DNA of 64,000 nt from Tetrahymena elliotti 4EA (Eukaryota > Ciliophora > Oligohymenophorea > Hymenostomatida > Tetrahymenidae). Positions 35,379 to 46,894 of the stretch are shown in pieces (the first letter of the stretch is position 1; the number at the start of each line of letters is the position of its first letter). Location of the stretch: the NCBI GenBank assembly GCA_000231825.2, contig JH720321.1, positions 873,602 to 937,601 on the forward strand, written 5' to 3'. The position numbers and the translations under genes were made by a program. The notes under the pieces are model-generated. The model was not told where the DNA came from. It worked only from the letters and a program-made list of their open reading frames with translations, and did not search any database.

Positions 35379-36092
35379 TCAATAAACATTATTATCTGTA
35401 ACATATTAGTTCCACTTAGTTGTTCCACCTTGCTATTCTAAGAGCTCACATATTTTTTTATACTCGCTTGCTTAATTTTTTTTCTTCATTGCATAATTCA
35501 AAGGAGTTCTCTTTTTGAAATCAATAGGATCTACTTCAGCTTTATATTCAAGAAGGACTTTGACAAACTCAAGAATACCGTATTTTGCTGCATAATGCAT
35601 GGGTGTCCTATATCTATCTTTTTCTAATGCATCAACATCTGCTCCATATTTAATTAATAATCTTAAAGTTGTTGTAGGAGGATCACTTGCAAAAAATCTG
35701 CTTGTTATGCATAAATCTATAAGGCAATCTTAGAAATCATCTTTTATATTAAATCCATTTTCAAGAAAATATTCAAGAATATCGTCAAAGCGAAATTGTA
35801 AAACTTATTCAAAAGTTTCCTCAATATGCATACGTAACAGATGCAGAATGTCTATATTCCTATTCACTACTTCTTACAAAGCTTCTAAATCTTCATTTTT
35901 CGCATGCTTTGATATTTCATTCCCTACATCCATTATATAATCGAATTATTTAGCACTCTGATTTCTAACTTCTTCAAGTAATTTTAAAGTTTCTTCTTAT
36001 GTTTAATCGAATTCAAATAATTTCATTTCTTTAAACTATCTCCTTCTTCTTGGCTTCTCATATTGAGGAGTAACTGAGCTCATGCTAATCAT
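35379..36092 (-). CDS. Ankyrin-repeat protein
   Basis: A single exon from ATG at 36092-36090 to TGA at 35381-35379 encodes 237 residues. The N-terminal half is helical and charged (for example E-T-L-K-L-L-E-E-V-R-N-Q) without a known domain. The C-terminal half has two to three ankyrin repeats: L-R-L-L-I-K-Y-G-A-D-V-D-A, then T-P-M-H-Y-A-A-K-Y-G-I-L-E-F-V-K-V-L-L-E, then T-P-L-N-Y-A-M-K-K. Ankyrin repeats mediate protein binding; the partner is unknown. No membrane segment or signal peptide. An ATG four codons inside is a possible alternative start. Confidence 0.9.
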
Positions 36093-36602
36093 TTTTGATA
36101 CTTTGAAAACTTCTATTTTTTTATGATATTTTTCAGTATTTTAAATTCTATCAATAATTTAAATTTTTTGTTTTTGATAAATTTCACAAAAAACAATAAG
36201 AATATTTTTTTATGTGTTGATGATATTAATATTTAATTAAATAAATAAAAAGATTCAAATTATTTTTAGATAATTTTTTATCTAAAATAGTAATAATTTT
36301 AAATAAAATAAATAAATAGTGATATGTAATTATATTTTATATAAAAATTATGGATAAAATATAGAATACATTCTTGTTAAAAATAACCAAATAAATAAAA
36401 TAAATTTTGAATTAATAAAATGATATTTTAAGAAGAATTAAAAATTAATCTAAAAAATATTAACATTTAAATTTAGAATATAATACATTTAATATATTTT
36501 ATTAATTATTAAATCTATCTAAATTGAAATTCTATAAAATGCAATAAACTATTTTAAAATTTTAATTAGATACATAAAATTTGTTGCCAAAAAGCCATTT
36601 CT
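36093..36602. other. AT-rich intergenic DNA
   Basis: No gene seen between the ankyrin start and the transporter stop, both on the minus strand. Confidence 0.55.
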
Positions 36603-38357
36603 TCAAACTTTATTTGGTTGAATAGCTATATTTTACACTATTTACTAATTAAACTAAATTTCTAACTACTTTTAATTTTAAGATTATTCTTTCTATTTTA
36701 TTTTTTCATAGTAAGGCTTCCAGTTAGGTTAATAGTTCATTAAGCGCAACCAAATCAAGGAAATACCATTCATTCCAGCAAATATGTAAAAAATACCCGA
36801 AAAACCTATACTATCTTTGACTAAGACTACAAGAGCAAATTGTAGAAAATTAGCTCCAGCATAACCATACCATACTATACCATAGACCTCGGAACCTACA
36901 GCTGTACCAAAAAATTAAGCACAGAGAGCAAGTAGCATCCCAAAAGTACCACCAAAAGTACCCATTGTTAATATAACCCAAAAAAGATAAAAATTATTAT
37001 ACTTAACTGCAAACTAAAACGTCACACAAAGAATTATCTAGACTATACATACAACTGCATAGCAATCTTTGAATTTATATTTATCTAAAAGAGATGACCA
37101 AAATGGTCTAGTAAAACCATTTGTAATTCCAGATAGAGAACCAATTAGTGTAAGAAATGCGTCATCTGAAATATATTCTTTTCCATAGGTCTTATAGTTA
37201 CCGGAAATACATAAACCTATTGATCCTGTCAAAAATGAAGTAAGTACGACAAAGTAAAAATATTAGGTTTTTATGGCAGTAGAAAAGTTAGGGCAACCCA
37301 GTTTTTTGTAATATTCTGTTTCATCTTTAAGTGACTTTTATTCGTCTTATACTTAAATTGAAACATCTCTTGGTATTTTATTAGTAGATTCAATTACACA
37401 GACAGCTCCTTTATCCTCCTCTAGTTTATCATCAGATTTTTAATTTACTTGTTTATCAAATTTTATTTACAGGAGATTTATATTTTCATTTTAATTTTAT
37501 TCTGTTTGTTAATTTTCTTCTATTACAGGAACTGTTTTTTGTTAATTATTTTAAATATTATCATTCAATTATCCATCTTCATTTTTTAATATACTAACTA
37601 CACCACTACTTAGCTTCAACTAAGACTATTTCTAAACTAACTCAATTTACTTTAATTTAGCCCTTTCATTCTTCATCTTTTCAAGCATTTCTGTTTGGGA
37701 TGGGTGATCTATTAGTAGCATAGAGCCTAGCCACATTTATAACAAATAAGCCAGACTTAACCAACGCAAAGCTTCAGGGACTTTCTCAGCTACAGATTCA
37801 ACCTCCCCCATGAAATAGCTTTCTCCGTTACCGGCTTTAATAGGTTGCAAATTTGATTTATTGACTATTTAGAAAAAGACTTAGCTGTAAATAAGAGATG
37901 CAAGGCCATATCCCACTAAAATTAGTCCAGAAATCAACCCTCTCTTTTTAGGATAATAAAGTAAACCAATATAAAGAGTAATAGACATTGAAGCCCCATC
38001 AAGTACACCAAAAAAGAGTGAATAAAATATGACAAATACACCAAATTATTTTTACCAACTTGCAATAAAGATGCAAGCGCTAGCAAGAGTAGTAAGGACC
38101 AAGCAAACTATTCTTGTCCTTCCTGTTCTTTTGATTAGTTTCATGCCCAAAGGTATACCTGTTGCAACAGAAAACATCATGATGGGAAAGACTACTCCTG
38201 CTTACTTTAAAGTTAAGTCTGGATTGTCTTGAGTTCTGAAGTAAGAAGTAATGTAAACTGAGATAACACCCCATAAGTAAATAGTACCTAGAACTAGATG
38301 GACTATGATAGATCCAGCTATAGTAATATAGGATTTATGATTTAGTTCAAGTACCAT
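36603..38357 (-). CDS. Major-facilitator transporter (oxalate/formate-antiporter-like)
   Basis: An uninterrupted minus-strand frame to TGA at 36605-36603 encodes 584 residues from the ATG at 38357. The first helix G-S-I-I-V-H-L-V-L-G-T-I-Y-L-W-G is typical of the oxalate:formate antiporter/monocarboxylate branch of the MFS. About six helices, then a cytosolic loop of about 150 residues rich in Gln, Asn, Lys and Glu, then six more (for example T-S-F-L-T-G-S-I-G-L, F-T-R-P-F-W-S-S-L-L-D-K). The substrate cannot be read from sequence; small organic anions are the family guess. The frame is open about 39 codons upstream to a TGA but has no ATG there. A 34-bp intron could join the ATG at 38475 to S-I-E-R-K-Q, so the true start may be upstream. 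Confidence 0.88.
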
Positions 38358-38475
38358 TCTCTGATAATTTATTAAGATTTCAGCTGGATAGTTTTTGCTT
38401 TGTTTTCTTTCAATTGACACTATAAATTTATCAATTAAGAATTTAATTTACACTTTTATGTATTTTTGTCTTCAT

Positions 38476-38811
38476 TGGATTTAGAATGTATTAAAAAAAT
38501 GACTAACTTTTTCCAACTTTAATTAATCCAATATCAGTATCATATTTGTGTATTCGATTTTAAAAATTTTAACTTTTTCTTTTCTCTGCCAAAGAATTTT
38601 AATTAATTAATTGGAATGAGCTTGTTAGACTTTTATTAATTTCTAAATTAATAAGAAACATTTCCTTTAAATTGTGGAAGACTTTCTCAAAAAATAATTA
38701 AATTAATAATATTAAATAAAATACGATAAAGTAGATAATAAAAATAACTTTTTATACGTAATAATTGTCAAAAAAAGAACTTAAAGAAAAAATCACAAAA
38801 ATTAATTAAAG
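38476..38811. other. Divergent intergenic DNA
   Basis: A short AT-rich interval between the divergent transporter and exoribonuclease genes, expected to hold both promoters. Nothing specific recognised. Confidence 0.5.
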
Positions 38812-41683
38812 ATGGGTGTTCCAGGCTATTTTAGTTGGATTCATAGAAAGTTTCCTTAGTAAGTTAGAAAGGTTAGACGTAATGGAAGAAAGAAACACAT
38901 TGACTGCCTTTATATTGATGTTAATGGCATATGCTACTAGTATGCAAGAGATGAGCATTAATATAATTATTTACTCAAACCTCAATCCCTAGAAACCATA
39001 TTCAAGCAAGTAATCGATCACATTGACTCAATCATCGAGCTTGTACAGCCTTAGCTCTAGGTTTATCTTATGTTAGGTAATTATTAATTTTTATTTAAAT
39101 AGCTTTGAGATGCTTTTTTTAAAAAATATTTTTTCCTTCACATTTTTTCCTCACTCAATCCCCATCATTAATTATTTGATTCCAAGTTATCAAAAATGAA
39201 ATTTGAAGAATACTTGGTATTTCATGTCACAAAATCATTTTTTCCTTGGTGCTTAGCTTCCCTTATCAGTTATCAATAAAATTGAGTGGTTTCCAATTCA
39301 TGGTTTCAGCTTAATACTAATACATTTCATTTTTTTATTACAATTTTTTGACTCCATTCTTATCTATTTATATTTTAATAGATGGTCCTTGTCCAAGAGC
39401 AAAAATGAACTAACAAAGATAAAGAAGATTCCATGCCGAAATGCACCACTTAGCTGTGAAGGATGGACTCTAGAGATTCGGGTTCGATGTAAAGTAAGAA
39501 ACTATTCCAAACAATTCTATTGCTCCTGGTACTCCTTTTATGTATGAATTAAATGAGGAGTTAAGAAAATACATTGAAACTCGTATTGCATTGTCTAACT
39601 AAGCTATGACTGAAGGAGAAGCTGGTCACAAAGAACATCAAGTAAATTACAAGAAACTTCAATTTATATTGAGTGATAGCAATGCCCCTGGTGAAGGTGA
39701 ACACAAAATTCTAGAAATTATCAGAAAACACACTAATTTATAGCTCACACATTGTATTGTAGGCGCTGATGCAGATTTACTCCTACTTTCTCTTGCTACT
39801 ATTGGAAAACGTATCTTGATTTTGAGAGAAAATACAAAGTTTAAAGGAGATAAGGTAAATATTTGAGTAATTTACATAACATTTTAATGATTAAAATATT
39901 TTAATAGTAAGAACTTGATAAGGAATTAGAAAAGCTAAAGGAAAAACTTAGCCATCCTTAAAAAGACCTTCTTCATAAGGAAAGAGAATACGATTTAGTT
40001 GATATCAATGGATTGAAGAGAGTTATTCTTGATAAGTATAAGAAAATGTTTGACAGTAAACAAGTTAAGAATCTCAAATATAATCCTATGTCTCTTATGG
40101 ATGACTTTGTCTTTTTGAGTTTGTTTGCAGGAAATGATTTCCTTCCTCGTTAAAACTATATGTAAATTAAGTCAGAAAAAGGAAGACACAAACCAAGCAT
40201 TTTAGATAAGTTGATTGAAAAATATGATAATTATCTTGAGACTGCAACAAGCTATTTAAGTGATAGAGGTTTTATTAAATATATTTAAATCATTGAATTC
40301 TTCAAGCAAGTGGCTACCATTGAACCTTAATTCAAGAACAATAGAATCTTTGATGCTCCAAACCATGAAGAAAAATCTGGTATTGATTATGTCAAAATTA
40401 TGAGCCAAAAGCAAATCAATAATGTTGAAGACATTAAGGACTAAGATTTGATTGACCTTGACTTCAAAGAAGAGGACCTAAAATTATAGTAAACAAATTC
40501 TTAGGTAGAAGAAGAAGAAATCCCAAAAGACATTATTCCCGAATCTGAAAGTGATGAAGAATAAGAAGAATAAAAGTAGAGTCATGATTAAAAACATAAC
40601 AAAAAAGATTACAAAAAGCACCACAAGCATTATGAAAATGAAGATTAATACTAAGCTGACGATGAATAAAACAAGCAACAGAACAATGAAGGTGATGATG
40701 AAGAAGATGAAATTCAGAAAATATTGAGTGATGAATTGAATGGTAAAGAAACTTATTTAAAGGAAAAGCTCAAAGTTAAAAATCAGTAAGAATATGATTT
40801 GATAATCATGAAATATCTTGAAGGTTTTGAATTCACATTACTTTACTATTTCCGTGGTATTGAAAAGGCCTCATGGAATTATTTCTACCCTCACTATTAT
40901 GCTCCCTTGACTCAAGATGTTGTTGAATTCTTAGAAAGAAATCCTAAATTTGAAGTAAAATTTGTCAAAACCTAACCTTTCTAGCCTTACAAGCAACTTT
41001 TAGCTATTCTTCATCCTGATAACGAAGACCTATTACCAGTTGAATTTAAAGGTTTGTTCTAAAAATATTTGAAACCTTTTTGTCCTGACTAACTTGATAT
41101 TGATAAATATGGAGCTACTATGGAACATATGCAAATCATTAAGTTGCCTTTTATTGATGTAGACTTATTAGAAAAAGCTTACTAAGAAGGAGAAAAGGCC
41201 CTAGAGAAATCAAAGAACGAATATGACAAGAACAGAAATAAAAGATCATAAGATGCTATTTTTGAATTTAGTGAAAACTCCTCCATTAATATTCCTGTCT
41301 TCAACAAACTTGTACACAACTAGCCAATTTAAGATGCTAAAGTTCATCTTATTCCATTTAATCACTTAGATGTTACTCTTCCAGATAAAATTACAAACTT
41401 ACATGTTGACATGGAAAAGAAAAATGCAGAGAGATAAAGGTTTGAATAGAAAATGAAGTCCAAGAAACAAGATAGAGAGAGCTCTGAAGACTCAAATTAA
41501 TTTGAAAAGAAAGGAAAGTATCATCACAAAAAAGAATATTAGGAAGGAAATGAAGAAAACCCAAAGCATGGACATGAACACAAAGGACATCATGATCACC
41601 ATAAAGGTCATGAAAGCCATGAAAAGAAATTCCATGGTACTCATCATTAAGGATACCAAAAAAGAGAAGAAGAAGAAAATTGA
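38812..41683 (+). CDS. XRN-family 5'-3' exoribonuclease
   Basis: Exons 38812-39076, 39382-39854 and 39908-41683 (TGA) encode 837 residues. The start M-G-V-P-G-Y-F-S-W-I is the classic XRN N-terminus. Catalytic-core motifs follow in order: Y-I-D-V-N-G-I-C, D-G-P-C-P-R-A-K-M-N-Q-Q-R-x-R-R-F, P-G-E-G-E-H-K-I, C-I-V-G-A-D-A-D-L-L-L-L and F-A-G-N-D-F-L-P. The Asp/Glu residues coordinate two metal ions. Mid-protein there is an acidic, Lys/His-rich insert (about 40490-40740), then a conserved-looking F-E-F-T-L-L-Y-Y-F-R-G segment. The last 80 residues are very rich in His, Lys and Glu. The enzyme should degrade 5'-monophosphorylated RNA. Nuclear XRN2-like versus cytosolic XRN1-like cannot be settled; the length is nearer XRN2. 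Confidence 0.95.
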
Positions 41684-41943
41684 ATAAAATTATTTAGTTT
41701 TGTGTGAGTGTTTTATTTGTTGAATATGTATTCATTTTTAATGAATTGAATTAATCATTTTTCTTTTTCTTAACAAAAATAATGTTAAAGATTAACAAAA
41801 GTTAATATTTTAAAAGTTAACAAGCAACACAAACATTTGTTAAAGAAAACTTTTGAGTTATTGAAATATTATTTATAATAAAATAGATTAGAATATTTAC
41901 AATCCAAAATATTAAAATATTTTATTTTAATTGAATTTAAGAT

Positions 41944-43685
41944 TCAGATATGACTAAATTTATTTCTTTTTTCAACAAGTAGAGGAGATTTTCTAATAAT
42001 TTCATTCTAATCATTTAATTCAATGTCCATCGAATGGTAACCATTTATATGATCATTTAGCTTATCTTAGTCATAATTATTTCCATCATAATCGTGATGT
42101 TTATCTTCTTCATGCTCATCAAAATAGTCTTCGTCATCATATAAAAATGAACGAGGAACTGAGTGGAAGGGAACTCCAGGAGCTGCTTCAACATCTTTAA
42201 GTTATTTGAATATTTCTTCTTAGATTTTATTTAAATCTTCTTTACTATTTTTATTTTCTACTTACTATATAGGCACATGCAATACATTTTACTTTTCATA
42301 TAAATGGAAGAAGGGATCATCAACAGGAATAGGTCCATTAAGATTTTTTTTAACTAATAATCCTGTTTCAAATGCCCAACAACGGCTAACATTTTAAATT
42401 GTGTATCCTCCTCCACCTAAAACTACAAGAGGAACATTAAAACCCATCATATATGTTAAGCATTATCCATGACCTTTTATTGAAAGGTTAAAGTGTCCTA
42501 TTTTATCATTTGCTAAACTATCAGCTCCTGTTTAAAATACAACTACATCAGGTCTATACACTTCCATAACTTTATTCATGACATTTTTAAATAATTAAAC
42601 ATAGCTGTCATCATCCATACCAGGCCTTAAAGGAACATTTACTGCATAGTTTTTACCTAAACCTTCTCCATTGCTATTTAATCCACCAGTTCCTGGAAAG
42701 AAATCTTCTCCAAACTCATGAAAACTTACAGTCATAACACGATTAGTAGTATAGAATGCTTCTTCCACACCATCACCATGATGTACATCTATATCGATAT
42801 ACAAAACACGAGGAAAGACTTTTAAAAGTTCTAGAATGCAAATAACAATATCGTTTACATAGCAAAATCCATATGCTTCTCCTTTTTTAGCATGATGTAA
42901 ACCTCCACCCCAGTTAATAGCTATATCAGCAGCGTTATTTATGATCAAATGAGCTGCATCTATAGAACCACCTGGTATAAAAAATATCAAATTAGTTTAA
43001 ATACTTTAAATTGAAAAGAAATAATTAATTTTCAAGATAAAAAATTTTTAATTTTATGAAATAAAATCTTCATAAATTAATAAATTTGTGATTTCATACA
43101 CTATCTATATTAAAATACACTATTTTTATATTTCTATTTGGGTAAGGAAGCCAATATTCTTAATCTTTAGATGAATATGGTAGAATTTGTTAAAAGGTTC
43201 TGCAATAAAAATTTTATTTGATATATTTTTTAATATATTTTATTTTTAAAATAATTTAAAAAGGGAAATTAAATGTAAATTATTGAGTAACCACCTGTTG
43301 AGAGCTGACTAAAAGTATAGAGCCCATCAAAACCTGGGCAATCTGCTTGAACATCAATACCGTATTACTTCTTTTTATCGCTATCGTTTTTGGCATCTTC
43401 ATCAATCAAAGGTATACTGCATCCATTTTTCTTCAAAAAATCTATTTTAGAGCTTGAGACGTAGTTTGAGAGGTATTCAACATAATCTTGATCATGAAAT
43501 TGCATTATTTCTTCTTTAGTAGCTTCTCTTGTGGTGTAAACATCAAGATCTTTGTAAACTCCATATCCAACAATCAAAGAGTGAGTCATCGATATTCTCT
43601 TTGGGTTCATCAAATGTAGCTTACCATAGTTATAATTTCCAATTTCATTATTGTAAAAATATGCAACTTTTTTTTTAGACTCCAT
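41944..43685 (-). CDS. Class I histone deacetylase, tandem copy 1
   Basis: Exon 1 43685-43295 and exon 2 42971-41944 (TGA), joined across a 323-bp intron in phase 1, encode 472 residues. The N-terminus [16 protein letters not shown] and the catalytic landmarks of zinc HDACs are all present: the His pair in [19 protein letters not shown] (zinc ligands), the third metal-binding Asp in Q-T-G-A-D-S-L, and the active-site Tyr in G-G-G-G-Y-T-I-Q-N-V-S-R. The C-terminal tail is Asp/Glu/His-rich. It removes acetyl groups from histone lysines in the nucleus, as in Rpd3/HDAC1 complexes. The intron donor GTGGTT repeats the first six bases of exon 2, so the precise join is ambiguous on paper but gives the same protein. 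Confidence 0.96.
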
Positions 43686-44132
43686 ATTAGTTATCAAATT
43701 CAGAAAGCTTACTTATTATGCTTAAAAAAATAATTATTTTTAGGTTATATTATAATTTATTTTCCCTCTATTTTTCAATACTTTTTTACTTTTATATTTC
43801 AAATAAGAAATCTCTTTTTGAAGACTATATATTTTTCATATATCATATACTTTAATTGGATTCTTTTCTAAGCTTTTTAAAATATCATTCAATAGTTAAT
43901 AAGATAGAAATGTAGATAGAAAAAAACTTCATAATTATCTTTTGACTTTAATTATAAAAAAATAATTTATGATAGGTAGGATTTGTTAGTAAGTGATTAT
44001 TTTCCCAACTGCTCATTCATTTCTACAAAAATAATTTTTAAACTAATTGAAACAGTAATTGAGTGAAATCTAAAATTTATTCTTTAAAATTATAATACTA
44101 AAATGATTTAAAAATATATTATTTACAAATGT
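43686..44132. other. Spacer between the tandem HDAC genes
   Basis: About 450 bp of AT-rich DNA containing the 3' end of one HDAC gene and the promoter of the next. No extra gene seen. Confidence 0.55.
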
Positions 44133-45860
44133 TCAAATATGATTATATTTACTGCCATTTTTTTCTATTAAAAGTGGTTACTTTCTAAATACACCCACCT
44201 CTCCATTTTACTCAATTTCCATAGTTTAGTATCCATTAACATAGTCATTTAATTTATTAAAATTCAAAGTATTTCCTGAAAAATCATGACTTTTATCATC
44301 TTCATTCTCTTCAAAATAATCATCATCATCATATAAGAAAGCTTTAGGCACAGTGTGGAAAGGCACAGAAGGAGCAGCTTCTACTTCTTTAAGTTGCTTA
44401 AAAACTTCCTCTTAAATTTTATTTAAATCCTCTTTACTGTTCTTATTTTCTACTTATAAAATTGGAACATGAAGCATATTTTATTTCTCATACAGATGGA
44501 AGAAGGGATCATCAACAGGTATAGGTCCATTTAAGTTTTTTTTTACTAGTAAGCCTGTTTCATATGCCCAGCAGCGACTTACATTTTAAATAGTATAACC
44601 TCCACCTCCTAAGACCACAATAGGAACATTAAATCTTAGCATATATGTCAAGCATTCTCCATGACCTCTTATAGATAAATTGAAATGACCTATTTTATCA
44701 TTAGCTAAACTATCAGCACCCGTTTAAAACACAACAGCATCAGGCCTAAAAACTTCCATAACTTTATCCATTACATTTTTAAAAAGTTGTTTATAGCTTT
44801 CATCATCCATACCAGGTCTAAGTGGAACATTAACAGCATAATTTTTGCCCAATCCCTCACCACTGCTATTTAAACCACCAGTTCCAGGGAAGAAATCCTC
44901 TCCAAATTCATGGAAACTAACAGTCATTACACGATTTGTTGTAAAGAAAGCTTCTTCTACACCATCCCCATGATGTACATCTATATCAATATAAAGTACT
45001 CTAGGAAACACTTTTAAAAGTTCTAAAATGCATATAACAATATCATTAACATAGCAAAAACCATAAGCTTCTCCTTTCTTAGCATGATGCAATCCTCCTC
45101 CCCAATTAATTGCTATATCAGCAGCATTATTTATAATTAAGTGAGCAGCATCAATAGAACCACCTATTATAAAATTTATAAAAATAAAATATTAATTAAA
45201 AGCTTTTAAATTATTTTAATGAAATCAGTTTATTAGGTTTCAATTTTAATTTAAGTTGAAAATAAAAAATGTTTCTTCTTTTTTAATATCTTATAATATT
45301 CTATTATTTTTTAGCTTTCAGTAAAAAGATTAATTACTAAAATTTAGTTAAAATCTTCTACTAAATACTTTAATAGATTAATTAAAATATTTTGAAAGAA
45401 ATATTTTTTTGAGGATAAAATATTTTACTGCTAATTAATAAAGGATTAAAAGAATAACCAAAGTATTACCTGTTGAAAGTTAGCTAAATGTATAAACACC
45501 ATCAAAACCAGGACAATCAGCTTGAACATCTATACCATACTATCTCTTTTTTTCTACATCATTTTTAGCTTCTGAATCTATAATAGGGGCAGTACACCCA
45601 TTCTTTTTAAGAAAGTCTATTTTAGTACTTGATACATAATTAGAGAGATATTCTACATAATCTTGATCATGAAATTGCATGATTTCTTCTTTTGTAGCTT
45701 CTCTAGTAGTATAAACATCTAGGTCTTTATATACACCATATCCAACAATAAGTGAATGGGTCATAGAAATTCTTTTGGGATTCATCAAATGCAACTTTCC
45801 ATAATTGTAATTGCCTATTTCATTGTTATAGAAGTATGCTACTCTTTTTTTAGTTTCCAT
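44133..45860 (-). CDS. Class I histone deacetylase, tandem copy 2
   Basis: Exon 1 45860-45470 and exon 2 45163-44133 (TGA), intron 306 bp at the same position and phase as in copy 1; 473 residues. It starts [10 protein letters not shown]. All catalytic motifs are intact ([26 protein letters not shown]). The deacetylase domain is nearly identical to copy 1, with conservative changes such as Y/F after E-E-A-F; the C-terminal tails after about residue 400 diverge more. The role is the same nuclear histone deacetylation; two active copies suggest dosage or stage-specific use. The donor here is a standard GTAATA. Confidence 0.96.
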
Positions 45861-46894
45861 TCCTATTTTGAATATCTTTTTACTTGTAGTTTTTTTGGCT
45901 AAAAATCAGCTTAGGTTTCAAATTTTTTGAAGAGCTTATATTCTATTAAACTAAAGTGATTTTTAATTTATATAATTTTTTAATTTAATATTTTTTATTA
46001 AAATTTTGTATATGATTTAAACTAAATCTGATAATATCTTTCTACTAATATTTTTTAATAAAACTATAGCATAAAATGTACTGATATATTTTTCAAAGTA
46101 TTACATATTAATTATATATAGCTAGCTATCAACTTATTAAACATCAAATGCAAATATTAATAAATATTTTGAAAAATAAAATTGAATTTAAGGATGAAAA
46201 AATCATTTTATTTGGTTTTCTTGAGGAGTTAATAATGACATAAATAATTTTAAATTTAGTCATTTTTTGTGCAATCTTTTTAAAATAATATGCACTTTTC
46301 CATAATTAATTTTTTTAAGCTTGTAAGATTAGAGTTGTAATTTAATTTTTCTCCCTACAAACTCTATACCTTTGAAAATTTAATTGAGTAAATTAATAAC
46401 TATAACTTTTAAGGTGCAAAAATATAATTTTTTTTAGCTCATAAGCTATTTTAAATTTTTACTTTTTCATTAAAAAAATTATATAAATAAAATTCTTTCA
46501 AGCATATTTTTAAAAATCATTTTAACTATCTTTAACACAAAAAGGTCGTTTTAGAATTTTATTAATATTATGAAAATATTTTTTTCAAAAAATTTAATAA
46601 TTAAATTTATTTTTTGAAAAATAACTAAATAATTATTAAATTAAAATTTTTTTAATTTGATTGAATTGATAAAATTTTTTATTCAAAAATAATTTTATGT
46701 TTTTAGAAAGAGGAATTAGACACTATTTTCTTATTTTCCATTTCCCCCTTTCCTCATAAAACCAAAATTCAATAAACAAATTAAAAATATATTAGTCTTA
46801 ATAATTTTGAATGCAACATGAATAAAAACTGATATTTAAACAGAAAAATCAATTAAATGATAAAAATTTAATTTATTTTTTTTATAAATATTTG
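45861..46894. other. AT-rich intergenic DNA, about 1 kb
   Basis: Upstream of HDAC copy 2 and downstream of the giant surface-protein gene. Long A/T runs; no gene seen. Confidence 0.55.

Noticed and set aside
40484..40678. A very hydrophobic minus-strand frame resembling a membrane peptide
   Set aside because: Mirror of the acidic, Lys/His-rich insert of the XRN gene; hydrophobicity is an artefact of the complement.
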